A DNA stretch of 64,000 bases from Limnoperna fortunei (GCA_944474755.1 OX104124.1:26138452-26202451); one strand, 5' to 3'; counted from the stretch's first letter, positions 26,301-39,540 are shown. The notes: a model not told the origin generated them from the letters alone. Translations and numbers: made by a program.

Positions 26301-27120
26301 AGTGAGTTTTGTACAGTTTATTACTGGTTCTTTATTCAGTTTTGTACAGTTTATTGACTGGTTATTTATTGTGTTATGTACAGTTTATTGACTGGTTCTT
26401 TGTTCAGTTTTGTTCTGTTTATTGACTAGTTCTTTATTCAGTTTTGTACAGTTTATTGACTGGTTCTTTAATCAGTTTTGTAGTTTATTGACTGGTTCTT
26501 TAATCAGTTTTGTACAGTTTATTGACTGGTTCTTTATTTAGTTTTGTAGTTTATTGAATGTTTCTACATTGAGTTTTGTACAGTTTTTTGACTGGTTCTT
26601 TATTGAGTTTTGTACAGTTTATTGACTGTTTCTTTATTGAGTTTTGTACAGTTTATTGACTGGTTCTTTATTCAGTTTTGTACAGTTTATTGACTGGTTC
26701 TTTATTTAGTTTTGTACAGTTTATGGACAGTTTCTTTATTGAGTTTTATATAGTTTATTGACTGATTCTTTATTGAGTTTTGTACAGTTTATTGACTGTT
26801 TCTTTATTTAGTTTTGTACAGTTTGTTGACTGGTTCTTTATTTAGTTTTGTACAGTTTATTGACTGGTTCTTTATTGAGTTTTGTACAGTTTATTGACTG
26901 GTTCTTTATTGAGTTTTGTACAGTTTATTGGCTGTTTCTTTATTGAGTTTTGTACAGTTTATTGACTGGTTCTTTGTTCAGCTTTGTTCTGTTTATTGAC
27001 AGGTTCTTTATTCAGTTTTGTACAGTTTATTGACTGGTTCTTTATTCAGTTTTGTACAGTTTATTGACTGGTTCTTTATTTAGTTTTGTACTGTTTATTG
27101 ACTGTTTCTTTATTTAGTTT
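16016..27120 (+). repeat. 4442-bp (131-monomer) higher-order repeat, about 2.5 copies
   Basis: The 30-bp marker monomer lies at 16882, 19596, 21324, 24038 and 25766, giving spacings of 2714, 1728, 2714 and 1728 bp. The repeating unit is therefore 4442 bp, made of an 80-monomer and a 51-monomer segment. Approximate copies are 16016-20457, 20458-24899 and a partial third to 27120. The three lengths equal 131, 80 and 51 monomers minus 12, 6 and 6 bases, as predicted from the 30-, 32-, 33- and 35-bp units inside. The copies are very similar; a GACTTTGGTAC variant is shared by the units at 16851 and 21293 but not by 25735. Confidence 0.9.
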
Positions 27121-28980
27121 TGTACTGTTTATTGACTGTTTCTATATTGAGTTTTGTACAGTTTTATGACTGGTTCTTTATTGAGTTTTGTACAGGTTAT
27201 TGACTGTTTCTTTATTTAGTTTTGTACAGTTTATTGACTGGTTCTTTCTTTTGTTTTGTACAGTTTATTGACTGGTTCTTTATTGAGTTTTGTACAGTTT
27301 TTTGACTGGTTCTTTATTGAGTTTTGTACAGTTTATTGACTGGTTCTTTATTGAGTTTTGTTCAGTTTATTGACTGGTTCTTTATAGAGTTTTGTACAGT
27401 TTATTGACTTATTCTTTATTGAGTTTTGTACATTTTATTGATTGTTTCTTTATTTAGTTTGTTTACAATTTATTTACTTGTTGTTTATTTAGTTTTGTAC
27501 AGTTTATTGACTGTTTGTTTATTTAGTTTTGTACAGTTTATTGACTGTTTCTTTAGTTTTGTACAGTTTATTGACTGTTTTTTATTGAGTTTTGTACAGT
27601 TTGTTGACTGGTTCTTTATTGAGTTTGTGTACAATTTATTGACTGGTTCTTTGTTGAATTTTGTACAGTTTGTTGACTGGTTCTTTATTGACTTTTGTAC
27701 ACTTTATTGACTGGTTCTTTATTGAATTTTGTATAGTTTATTGACTGGTTCTTTATTTAGTTTTGTTCAGTTTATTGTCTGGTTCTTTGTTCAGTTTTGT
27801 ACAGTTTATTGACTGGTTCTTTGTTCAGTTTTGTACAATTTATTGACTGGTTCGTTATTGAATTTTGTACAGTTTATTGACTGGTTCTTTATTGACTTTT
27901 GTACAGTTTATTGACTGGTTCTTTATTGAGTTTTGTATAGTTATTGACTGGTTCTTTATTTAGTTTTGTACAGTTTATTGACTGGTTCTTAGTTCTGTTT
28001 TGTACAGTTTATTGTCTGGTTTTTTGTTCAATTTTGTTCAGTTTATTGACTGTTTCTTTATTGAGTTTTGTACAGTTTATTGACTGGTTCTTTATTCAGT
28101 TTTCTACAGTTTATTGACTGGTTCTATATATAGTTTTGTACAGTTTATTGACTGTTTCTTTATTGAGTTTTGTATAGTTTATTGACTGATTCTTTATTGA
28201 GTTTTGTACAGTTTTTTGACTGTTTCTTTATTGAGTTTTGTACAGTTTTTTGACTGGTTCTTTATTGAGTTTCTTACAGTTTATTGACTGTTTCTTTATT
28301 GAGTTTTGTACAGTTTATTGACTGTTTCTTTATTTAGTTTTGTACAGTTTATTGACTTGTTCTTTATTTAGTTTAGTACAGTTTATTGACTGGTTCTTTG
28401 TTGAGTTTTGTACAGTTTATTGATTGGTTCTTTATTGAGTTTTGTACAGTTTATTGACTGGTTCTTTATTGAGTTTTGTACAGTTTATTGACTGGTTCTT
28501 TATAGAGTTTTATACAGTTTATTGACTAATTCTTTATAGAGTTTTGTACAGTTTATTACTGGTTCTTTATTCAGTTTTGTACAGTTTATTGACTGTTTCA
28601 TTATATAGTTTTGTACAGTTTATTGACTGTTTCTTTATTTAGTTTTGTACAGTTTATTGACTGTTTCTTTATTTAGTTTTGTACAGTTTATTGACTGGTT
28701 CTTTTTTGAGTTTTGTACAGTTTATTGACTGGTTCTTTATTTAGTTTTGTACAGTTTATTGACTGGTTCTTTTTTGAGTTTTTGTACAATTTATTGACTG
28801 GTTCTTTATTGAATTTTGTACAGTTTATTGACTGGTTCTTTATTGACTTTTGTACAGTTTATTGACTGGTTCTTTATTGAGTTTTGTATAGTTATTGACT
28901 GGTTCTTAGTTCAGTTTTGTACAGTTTATTGACTGGTTCTTTGTTCAGATTTGTTCAGTTTATTGACTGTTTCTTTATTG
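27100..28980 (+). repeat. Copy of the 11741-15180 family
   Basis: Matches the 46-monomer unit: offset 15359 bp from the first 1560-bp unit and 13799 bp from the second. It keeps the rare GGTTCGTTATT and GGTTCTATATATAG monomers. It replaces the 4442-bp repeat at about 27120 without any foreign sequence at the junction. Confidence 0.85.
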
Positions 28981-30539
28981 AGTTTTGTATAGTTTATTGA
29001 CTGATTCTTTATTGAGTTTTGTACAGATTTTTTACTGTTTCTTTATTGAATTTTGTGCAGTTTTTTGACTGGTTCTTTATTGAGTTTTGTACAGTTTATT
29101 GACTGGTTCTTTATTCAGTTTTGTACAGTTTATCGGCTGTTTCTTTATTGAGTTTTGTACAGTTTATTGACTGGTTCTTTGTTCAGTTTTGTTCTGTTTA
29201 TTGACTAGTTCTTTATTCAGTTTTGCACAGTTTATTGACTGGTTCTTTATTTAGTTTTGTACAGTTTATTGACTCTTTCTTTATTTAGTTTTGTACAGTT
29301 TATTGACTGGTTATTTATTGTGTTATGTACAGTTTATTGACTGGTTCTTTATTGAGTTTTGTACAGTTTATTGACTAGTTCTTTATTCAGTTTTGTACAG
29401 TTTATTGACTGGTTCTTTGATCAGTTTTGTACAGTTTATTGACTGGTTCTTTATTTAGTTTTGTACAGTTTATTGAATGTTTCTACATTGAGTTTTGTAC
29501 AGTTTTTTGACTGGTTCTTTATTGAGTTTTGTACAGTTTATTGACTGTTTCTTCATTGAGTTTTGTGCAGTTTATTGACTGTTTCTTTATTGAGTTTTGT
29601 ACAGTTTATTGACTGGTTCTTTATTCAGTTTTGTACAGTTTATTGACTGGTTCTTTATTTAGTTTTGTACAGTTTATGGACTGTTTCTTTATTGAGTTTT
29701 ATATAGTTTATTGACTGATTCTTTATTGAGTTTTGTACAGTTTATTGACTGTTTCTTTATTTAGTTTTGTACAGTTTATTGACTGGTTCTTTATTTAGTT
29801 TTGTACAGTTTATTGACTGGTTCTTTATTGAGTTTTGTACAGTTTATTGACTGGTTCTTTATTGAGTTTTGTACAGTTTATTGGCTGTTTCTTTATTGAG
29901 TTTTGTACAGTTTATTGACTGGTTCTTTGTTCAGCTTTGTTCTGTTTATTGACTGGTTCTTTATTCAGTTTTGTACCGTTTATTGACTGGTTCTTTATTC
30001 AGTTTTGTACAGTTTATTGACTGGTTCTTTATTTAGTTTTGTACAGTTTATTGACTGTTTCTTTATTTAGTTTTGTACAGTTTATTGACTGTTTCTATAT
30101 TGAGTTTTGTACAGTTTTTTGACTGGTTCTTTATTGAGTTTTGTACAGTTTATTGACCTTTTCTTTATTTAGTTTTGTACAGTTTATTGACTGGTTCTTT
30201 CTTTTGTTTTGTACAGTTTATTGACTGGTTCTTTATTGAGTTTTGTACAGTTTATTGACTGGTTCTTTATTGAGTTTTGTACAGTTTATTGACTGGTTCT
30301 TTATTGAGTTTTGTTCAGTTTATTGACTGGTTCTTTATTGAGTTTTGTACAGTTTATTGACATTCTTTATTGAGTTTTGTACATTTTATTGATTGTTTCT
30401 TTATTTAGTTTGTGTACAATTTATTTACTGGTTGTTTATTTAGTTTTGTACAGTTTATTGACTGTTTCTTTAGTTTTGTACAGTTTATTGACTGTTTTTT
30501 ATTGAGTTTTGTACAGTTTATTGACTGGTTCTTTATAGA
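28981..30539 (+). repeat. Class A copy with two in-register deletions
   Basis: Follows the sequence of 15282-16970. The offset falls by about 102 bp near 28980 (three monomers) and by about 135 bp near 29365 (three full monomers and one 33-bp monomer). A further two bases are missing near 30360 (GACATTC for GACTTATTC). The order of other landmarks, including the 30-bp monomer near 30460, is unchanged. Confidence 0.8.
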
Positions 30540-31039
30540 GTTTTATACAGTTTATTGACTAATTCTTTATAGAGTTTTGTACAGTTTATTGACTAGTTCT
30601 TTATTCAGTTTTGTACAGTTTATTGACTGTTTCTTTATTTAGTTTTGTACAGTTTATTGACTGTTTCTTTATTTAGTTTTGTACAGTTTATTGACTGTTT
30701 CTTTATTTAGTTTTGTACAGTTTATTGACTGGTTCTTTTTTGAGTTTTGTACAGTTTATTGACTGGTTCTTTATTTAGTTTTGTACAGTTTATTGACTGG
30801 TTCTTTTTTGAGTTTTTGTACAATTTATTGACTGGTTCTTTATTGAATTTTGTACAGTTTATTGACTGGTTCTTTATTTAGTTTTGTACAGTTTATTGAC
30901 TAGTTCTTTATTCAGTTTTGTACGGTTTATTGACTGGTTCTTTAATCAGTTTTGTACAGTTTATTGACTGGTTCTTTATTTAGTTTTGTACAGTTTATTG
31001 AATGTTTCTACATTGAGTTTTGTACAGTTTTTTGACTGG
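30540..31039 (+). repeat. Rearranged class A monomers left of the gap
   Basis: Just after the 30-bp monomer pair the order jumps to the TTATAGAG units typical of position 150-200, then to TTTTTTGAGTTTTTG, then to TTTAATCAG and GAATGTTTCTAC. The junctions are all between whole monomers. The block ends at the N run. Confidence 0.7.
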
Positions 31040-31239
31040 NNNNNNNNNNNNNNNNNNNNNNNNNNNNNNNNNNNNNNNNNNNNNNNNNNNNNNNNNNNNN
31101 NNNNNNNNNNNNNNNNNNNNNNNNNNNNNNNNNNNNNNNNNNNNNNNNNNNNNNNNNNNNNNNNNNNNNNNNNNNNNNNNNNNNNNNNNNNNNNNNNNNN
31201 NNNNNNNNNNNNNNNNNNNNNNNNNNNNNNNNNNNNNNN
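31040..31239. other. Assembly gap of exactly 200 N
   Basis: A run of 200 undetermined bases. The left flank ends in TTTTTTGACTGG just after a GAATGTTTCTAC monomer; the right flank starts with CTGATTCTTTATTGAG. In intact class A copies these two landmarks are also 200 bp apart (for example 1409-1608, 15952-16151, 29515-29714 and 38433-38632). The length may be a fixed scaffolding value or a masked stretch. Reading frames that cross it are meaningless. Confidence 0.97.
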
Positions 31240-33992
31240 CTGATTCTTTATTGAGTTTTGTACAGTTTATTGACTGTTTCTTTATTTAGTTTTGTACAGT
31301 TTATTGACTGGTTCTTTATTTAGTTTTGTACAGTTTATTGACTGGTTCTTTATTGAGTTTTGTACAGTTTATTGACTGGTTCTTTATTGAGTTTTGTACA
31401 GTTTATTGGCTGTTTCTTTATTGAGTTTTGTACAGTTTATTGACTGGTTCTTTGTTCAGCTTTGTTCTGTTTATTGACTGGTTCTTTATTCAGTTTTGTA
31501 CAGTTTATTGACTGGTTCTTTATTCAGCTTTGTACAGTTTATTGACTGGTTCTTTATTTAGTTTTGTACAGTTTATTGACTGTTTCTTTATTTAGTTTTG
31601 TACAGTTTATTGACTGTTTCTATATTGAGTTTTGTACAGTTTTTTGACTGGTTCTTTATTGAGTTTTGTACAGTTTATTGACCTTTTCTTTATTTAGTTT
31701 TGTACAGTTTATTGACTGGTTCTTTCTTTTGTTTTGTACAGTTTATTGACTGGTTCTTTATTGAGTTTTGTACAGTTTATTGACTGGTTCTTTATTGAGT
31801 TTTGTACAGTTTATTGACTGGTTCTTTATTGAGTTTTGTTCAGTTTATTGACTGGTTCTTTATTGAGTTTTGTACAGTTTATTGACTTATTCTTTATTGA
31901 GTTTTGTACATTTTATTGATTGTTTCTTTATTTAGTTTGTGTACAATTTATTTACTGGTTGTTTATTTAGTTTTGTACAGTTTATTGACTGTTTCTTTAG
32001 TTTTGTACAGTTTATTGACTGTTTTTTATTGAGTTTTGTACAGTTTATTGACTTGTTCTTTATTGAGTTTGTGTACAATTTATTGACTGGTTCTTTGTTG
32101 AATTTTGTACAGTTTATTGACTGGTTCTTTATTGACTTTTGTACACTTTATTGACTGGTTCTTTATTGAATTTTGTATAGTTTATTGACTGGTTCTTTAT
32201 TTAGTTTTGTACAGTTTATTGTCTGGTTCTTTGTTCAGTTTTGTACAGTTTATTGACTGGTTCTTTGTTCAGTTTTGTACAATTTATTGACTGGTTCTTT
32301 ATTGAATTTTGTACAGTTTATTGACTGGTTCTTTATTGACTTTTGTACAGTTTATTGACTGTTTCTTTATTTAGTTTTGTACAGTTTATTGACTGGTTCT
32401 TTATTCAGTTTAGTACAGTTTATTGACTGGTTCTTTGTTGAGTTTTGTACAGTTTATTGATTGGTTCTTTATTGAGTTTTGTACAGTTTATTGACTGGTT
32501 CTTTATTGAGTTTTGTACAGTTTATTGACTGGTTCTTTATAGAGTTTTGTACAGTTTATTGACTAATTCTTTATAGAGTTTTGTACAGTTTATTACTGGT
32601 TCTTTTTTCAGTTTTGTACAGTTTATTGACTGGTTCTTTATTTAGTTTTGTACAGTTTATTGACTCTTTCTTTATTTAGTTTTGTACAGTTTATTGACTG
32701 GTTATTTATTGTGTTATGTACAGTTTATTGACTGGTTCTTTATTGAGTTTTGTACAGTTTATTGACTAATTCTTTAGTGAGTTTTGTACAGTTTATTACT
32801 GGTTCTTTATTCAGTTTTGTACAGTTTATTGACTGTTTCTTTATTGAGTTTTGTACAGTTTATTGACTGGTTCTTTGTTCAGTTTTGTTCTGTTTATTGA
32901 CTAGTTCTTTATTCAGTTTTGTACAGTTTATTGACTGGTTCTTTAATCAGTTTTGTACAGTTGATTGACTGGTTCTTTATTTAGTTTTGTACAGTTTATT
33001 GAATGTTTCTACATTGAGTTTTGTACAGTTTTTTGACTGGTTCTTTATTGAGTTTTGTACAGTTTATTGACTGTTTCTTCATTGAGTTTTGTGCAGTTTA
33101 TTGACTGTTTCTTTATTGAGTTTTGTACAGTTTATTGACTGGTTCTTTATTCAGTTTGTACAGTTTATTGACTGGTTCTTTATTTAGTTTTGTACAGTTT
33201 ATGGACTGTTTCTTTATTGAGTTTTATATAGTTTATTGACTGATTCTTTATTGAGTTTTGTACAGTTTATTGACTGTTTCTTTATTTAGTTTTGTACAGT
33301 TTATTGACTGGTTCTTTATTTAGTTTTGTACAGTTTATTGACTGGTTCTTTATTGAGTTTTGTACAGTTTATTGACTGGTTCTTTATTGAGTTTTGTACA
33401 GTTTATTGGCTGTTTCTTTATTGAGTTTTGTACAGTTTATTGACTGGTTCTTTGTTCAGCTTTGTTCTGTTTATTGACTGGTTCTTTATTCAGTTTTGTA
33501 CAGTTTATTGACTGGTTCTTTATTCAGTTTTGTACAGTTTATTGACTGGTTCTTTATTTAGTTTTGTACAGTTTATTGACTGTTTCTTTATTTAGTTTTG
33601 TACAGTTTATTGACTGTTTCTATATTGAGTTTTGTACAGTTATTTGACTGGTTCTTAATTGAGTTTTGTACAGTTTATTGACCTTTTCTTTATTTAGTTT
33701 TGTACAGTTTATTGACTGGTTCTTTCTTTTGTTTTGTACAGTTTATTGACTGGTTCTTTATTGAGTTTTGTACAGTTTATTGACTGGTTCTTTATTGAGT
33801 TTTGTACAGTTTATTGACTGGTTCTTTATTGAGTTTTGTTCAGTTTATTGACTGGTTCTTTATTGAGTTTTGTACAGTTTTTTGACTTATTCTTTATTGA
33901 GTTTTGTACATTTTATTGATTGTTTCTTTATTTAGTTTGTGTACAATTTATTTACTGGTTGTTTATTTAGTTTTGTACAGTTTATTGACTGT
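31240..33992 (+). repeat. 2000-bp (59-monomer) class A higher-order repeat
   Basis: The 30-bp marker pair lies at 31970 and 33970, 2000 bp apart, equal to 59 monomers minus six bases, including a missing T near 33155. The landmark order is class A (TTCAGCTTTG, TCTATATTGAG, CTTTCTTTTG, GTGTACAATTT). It resembles the shortened unit at 2781-3580, with the TTATAGAG units followed by TTCTTTTTTCAG and then a jump to GACTCTTTC. Confidence 0.85.
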
Positions 33993-36632
33993 TTCTTTAG
34001 TTTTGTACAGTTTATTGACTGTTTTTTATTGAGTTTTGTACAGTTTATTGACTGCTTCTTTATTGAGTTTGTGTACAATTTATTGACTGGTTCTTTGTTG
34101 AATTTTGTACAGTTTATTGACTGGTTCTTTATTGACTTTTGTACACTTTATTGACTGGTTCTTTATTGAATTTTGTATAGTTTATTGACTGGTTCTTTAT
34201 TTAGTTTTGTTCAGTTTATTGTCTAGTTCTTTGTTCAGTTTTGTACAGTTTATTGACTGGTTCTTTGTTCAGTTTTGTACAATTTATTGACTGGTTCTTT
34301 ATTGAATTTTGTACAGTTTATTGACTGGTTCTTTATTGACTTTTGTACAGTTTATTGACTGTTTCTTTATTTAGTTTTGTACAGTTTATTGACTGGTTCT
34401 TTATTCAGTTTAGTACAGTTTATTGACTGGTTCTTTGTTGAGTTTTGTACAGTTTATTGATTGGTTCTTTATTGAGTTTTGTACAGTTTATTGACTGGTT
34501 CTTTATTGAGTTTTGTACAGTTTATTGACTGGTTCTTTATAGAGTTTTGTACAGTTTATTGACTAATTCTTTATAGAGTTTTGTACAGTTTATTACTGGT
34601 TCTTTTTTCAGTTTTGTACAGTTTATGGACTGTTTCTTTATATAGTTTTGTACAGTTTATTGACTGTTTCTATATTGAGTTTTGTACAGTTTATTGACTG
34701 TTTCTTTATTGAGTTTTGTACAGTTTATTGACTGTTTCTTTATTTAGTTTTGTACAGTTTATTGACTGTTTCTTTATTTAGTTTTGTACAGTTTATTGAC
34801 TGGTTCTTTTTTGAGTTTTGTACAGTTTATTGACTGTTTCTTTATTTAGTTTTGTACAGTTTATTGACTGTTTCTTTATTTAGTTTTGTACAGTTTATTG
34901 ACTGGTTCTTTTTTGAGTTTTTGTACAATTTACTGACTGGTTCTTTATTGAATTTTGTACAGTTTATTGACTGGTTCTTTATTGAGTTTTGTATAGTTAT
35001 TGACTGGTTCTTAGTTCAGTTTTGTACAGTTTATTGACTGGTTCTTTGTTCAGATTTGTTCAGTTTATTGACTGTTTCTTTATTGAGTTTTGTACAGTTT
35101 ATTGACTGGTTCTTTATTCAGTTTTCTACAGTTTATTGACTGGTTCTTTATATAGTTTTGTACAGTTTATTGACTGTTTCTTTATTGAGTTTTGTATAGT
35201 TTATTGACTGATTCTTTATTGAGTTTTGTACAGATTTTTTACTGTTTCTTTATTGAATTTTGTACAGTTTTTTGACTGGTTCTTTTTGAGTTTTGTACAG
35301 TTTATTGACTGGTTCTTTAGTTTTGTACAGTTTATTGACTGTTTTTTATTGAGTTTTGTACAGTTTATTGACTGCTTCTTTATTGAGTTTGTGTACAATT
35401 TATTGACTGGTTCTTTGTTGAATTTTGTACAGTTTATTGACTGGTTCTTTATTGACTTTTGTACACTTTATTGACTGGTTCTTTATTGAATTTTGTATAG
35501 TTTATTGACTGGTTCTTTATTTAGTTTTGTTCAGTTTATTGTCTAGTTCTTTGTTCAGTTTTGTACAGTTTATTGACTGGTTCTTTGTTCAGTTTTGTAC
35601 AATTTATTGACTGGTTCTTTATTGAATTTTGTACAGTTTATTGACTGGTTCTTTATTGACTTTTGTACAGTTTATTGACTGTTTCTTTATTTAGTTTTGT
35701 ACAGTTTATTGACTGGTTCTTTATTCAGTTTAGTACAGTTTATTGACTGGTTCTTTGTTGAGTTTTGTACAGTTTATTGATTGGTTCTTTATTGAGTTTT
35801 GTACAGTTTATTGACTGGTTCTTTATTGAGTTTTGTACAGTTTATTGACTGGTTCTTTATAGAGTTTTGTACAGTTTATTGACTAATTCTTTATAGAGTT
35901 TTGTACAGTTTATTACTGGTTCTTTTTTCAGTTTTGTACAGTTTATGGACTGTTTCTTTATATAGTTTTGTACAGTTTATTGACTGTTTCTATATTGAGT
36001 TTTGTACAGTTTATTGACTGTTTCTTTATTGAGTTTTGTACAGTTTATTGACTGTTTCTTTATTTAGTTTTGTACAGTTTATTGACTGTTTCTTTATTTA
36101 GTTTTGTACAGTTTATTGACTGGTTCTTTTTTGAGTTTTGTACAGTTTATTGACTGTTTCTTTATTTAGTTTTGTACAGTTTATTGACTGGTTCTTTATT
36201 TAGTTTTGTACAGTTTATTGACTGGTTCTTTTTTGAGTTTTTGTACAATTTACTGACTGGTTCTTTATTGAATTTTGTACAGTTTATTGACTGGTTCTTT
36301 ATTGAGTTTTGTATAGTTATTGACTGGTTCTTAGTTCAGTTTTGTACAGTTTATTGACTGGTTCTTTGTTCAGATTTGTTCAGTTTATTGACTGTTTCTT
36401 TATTGAGTTTTGTACAGTTTATTGACTGGTTCTTTATTCAGTTTTCTACAGTTTATTGACTGGTTCTTTATATAGTTTTGTACAGTTTATTGACTGTTTC
36501 TTTATTGAGTTTTGTATAGTTTATTGACTGATTCTTTATTGAGTTTTGTACAGATTTTTTACTGTTTCTTTATTGAATTTTGTACAGTTTTTTGACTGGT
36601 TCTTTTTGAGTTTTGTACAGTTTATTGACTGG
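33993..36632 (+). repeat. 1320-bp tandem duplication, nearly perfect
   Basis: Units 33993-35312 and 35313-36632 (39 monomers minus six bases each) read the same line for line. The only difference I found is T at 34871 against G at 36191. The breakpoint lies in the CTTTA word of the 30-bp marker monomer. The first unit is entered from a GTTTCTTTAG monomer and the second from a GGTTCTTTAG monomer. This is the youngest-looking duplication in the window. Confidence 0.92.
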
Positions 36633-39540
36633 TTCTTTATTCAGTTTTGTACAGTTTATCGGCTGTATCTTTATTGAGTTTTGTACAGTTTATTGACTGG
36701 TTCTTTGTTCAGTTTTGTTCTGTTTATTGACTAGTTCTTTATTCAGTTTTGCACAGTTTATTGACTGGTTCTTTATTCAGTTTTGTACAGTTTATTGACT
36801 GGTTCTTTATTTAGTTTTGTACAGTTTATTGACTGTTTCTTTATTTAGTTTTGTACAGTTTATTGACTGTTTCTATATTGAGTTTTGTACAGTTTTTTGA
36901 CTGGTTCTTTATTGAATTTTGTACAGTTTATTGACTCTTTCTTTATTTAGTTTTGTACAGTTTATTGACTCTTTCTTTATTTAGTTTTGTACAGTTTATT
37001 GACTGGTTATTTATTGTGTTATGTACAGTTTATTGACTGGTTCTTTATTGAGTTTTGTACAGTTTATTGACTAATTCTTTAGTGAGTTTTGTACAGTTTA
37101 TTACTGGTTCTTTATTCAGTTTTGTACAGTTTATTGACTGTTTCTTTATTGAGTTTTGTACAGTTTATTGACTGGTTCTTTGTTCAGTTTTGTTCTGTTT
37201 ATTGACTAGTTCTTTAATCAGTTTTGTACAGTTTATTGACTGGTTCTTTATTTAGTTTTGTACAGTTTATTGAATGTTTCTGCATTGAGTTTTGTACAGT
37301 TTTTTGACTGGTTCTTTATTGAGTTTTGTACAGTTTATTGACTGTTTCTTCATTGAGTTTTGTGCAGTTTATTGACTGTTTCTTTATTGAGTTTTGTACA
37401 GTTTATTGACTGGTTCTTTATTCAGTTTTGTACAGTTTATTGACTGGTTCTTTATTTAGTTTTGTACAGTTTATGGACTGTTTCTTTATTGAGTTTTATA
37501 TAGTTTATTGACTGATTCTTTATTGAGTTTTGTACAGTTTATTGACTGTTTCTTTATTTAGTTTTGTACAGTTTATTGACTGGTTCTTTATTTAGTTTTG
37601 TACAGTTTATTGACTGGTTCTTTATTGAGTTTTGTACAGTTTATTGACTGGTTCTTTATTGAGTTTTGTACAGTTTATTGGCTGTTTCTTTATTGAGTTT
37701 TGTACAGTTTATTGACTGGTTCTTTGTTCAGCTTTGTTCTGTTTATTGACTGGTTCTTTATTCAGTTTTGTACAGTTTATTGACTGGTTCTTTATTCAGT
37801 TTTGTACAGTTTATTGACTTGTTCTTTATTTAATTTTGTACAGTTTATTGACTGTTTCTTTATTTAGTTTTGTACAGTTTATTGTCTGTTTCTATATTGA
37901 GTTTTGTACAGTTTTTTGACTGGTTCTTTATTGAGTTTTGTACAGTTTATTGACCTTTTCTTTCTTTAGTTTTGTACAGTTTATTGACTGGTTCTTTCTT
38001 TTGTTTTGTACAATTTATTGACTGGTTCTTTATTTAGTTTTGTACAGTTTATTGACTCTTTCTTTATTTAGTTTTGTACAGTTTATTGACTGGTTATTTA
38101 TTGTGTTATGTACAGTTTATTGACTGGTTCTTTATTGAGTTTTGTACAGTTTATTGACTAATTCTTTAGTGAGTTTTGTACAGTTTATTACTGGTTCTTT
38201 ATTCAGTTTTGTACAGTTTATTGACTGTTTCTTTATTGCGTTTTGTACAGTTTATTGACTGGTTCTTTGTTCAGTTTTGTTCTGTTTATTGACTAGTTCT
38301 TTATTCAGTTTTGTACAGTTTATTGACTGGTTCTTTAATCAGTTTTGTACAGTTTATTGACTGGTTCTTTATTTAGTTTTGTACAGTTTATTGAATGTTT
38401 CTACATTGAGTTTTGTACAGTTTTTTGACTGGTTCTTTATTGAGTTTTGTACAGTTTATTGACTGTTTCTTCATTGAGTTTTGTGCAGTTTATTGACTGT
38501 TTCTTTATTGAGTTTTGTACAGTTTATTGACTGGTTCTTTATTCAGTTTTGTACAGTTTATTGACTGGTTCTTTATTTAGTTTTGTACAGTTTATGGACT
38601 GTTTCTTTATTGAGTTTTGTATAGATTATTGACTGATTCTTTATTGAGTTTTGTACAGTTTATTGACTGTTTCTTTATTTAGTTTTGTACAGTTTATTGA
38701 CTGGTTCTTTATTTAGTTTTGTACAGTTTATTGACTGGTTCTTCATTGAGTTTTGTACAGTTTATTGACTGGTTCTTTCTTGAGTTTTGTACAGTTTATT
38801 GGCTGTTTCTTTATTGAGTTTTGTACAGTTTATTGACTGGTTCTTTGTTCAGCTTTGTTCTGTTTATTGACTGGTTCTTTATTCAGTTTTGTACAGTTTA
38901 TTGACTGGTTCTTTATTCAGTTTTGTACAGTTTATTGACTGGTTCTTTATTTAGTTTTGTACAGTTTATTGACTGTTTATTTAGTTTTGTACAGTTTATT
39001 GACTGTTTCTATATTGAGTTTTGTACAGTTTTTTGACTGGTTCTTTATTGAGTTTTGTACAGTTTATTGACTGTTTCTTTATTTAGTTTTGTACAGTTTA
39101 TTGACTGGTTCTTTCTTTTGTTTTGTACAGTTTATTGACTGGTTCTTTATTGAGTTTTGTACAGTTTATTGACTGGTTCTTTATTGAGTTTTGTACAGTT
39201 TATTGACTGGTTTTTATTGAGTTTTGTTCAGTTTATTGACTGGTTCTTTATTGAGTTTTGTACAGTTTATTGACTTATTCTTTATTGAGTTTTGTACATT
39301 TTATTGATTGTTTCTGTATTTAGTTTGTGTACAATTTATTTACTGGTTGTTTATTTAGTTTTATACAGTTTTTTGACTGTTTCTTTAGTTTTGTACAGTT
39401 TATTGACTGTTTTTTATTGAGTTTTGTACAGTTTATTGACTGGTTCTTTATTGAGTTTGTGTACAATTTATTGACTGGTTCTTTGTTGAATTTTGTACAG
39501 TTTATTGACTGGTTCTTTTTTGAGTTTTGTACAGTTTATT
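36633..39540 (+). repeat. Class A block with a 1087-bp internal duplication
   Basis: GACTCTTTC, GTTATTTATTGTG, GAATGTTTCT, ATGGACTG and TTCAGCTTTG occur twice. The GTTATTTATTGTG monomers at about 37009 and 38096 are 1087 bp apart, equal to 32 monomers minus one base. The first unit then lacks one monomer before TTTAATCAG, and later landmarks are about 1121 bp apart. The block ends after a 30-bp marker monomer near 39390. Confidence 0.8.

Noticed and set aside
30986..31289. Two open frames crossing the N run
   Set aside because: Most codons are undetermined bases, so they carry no evidence of coding.
35216..35398. 60-codon open frame on the minus strand with repeated Gln-Ser-Ile-Asn
   Set aside because: It is the reverse reading of satellite monomers, begins at TTG, and appears only where indels reset the frame.
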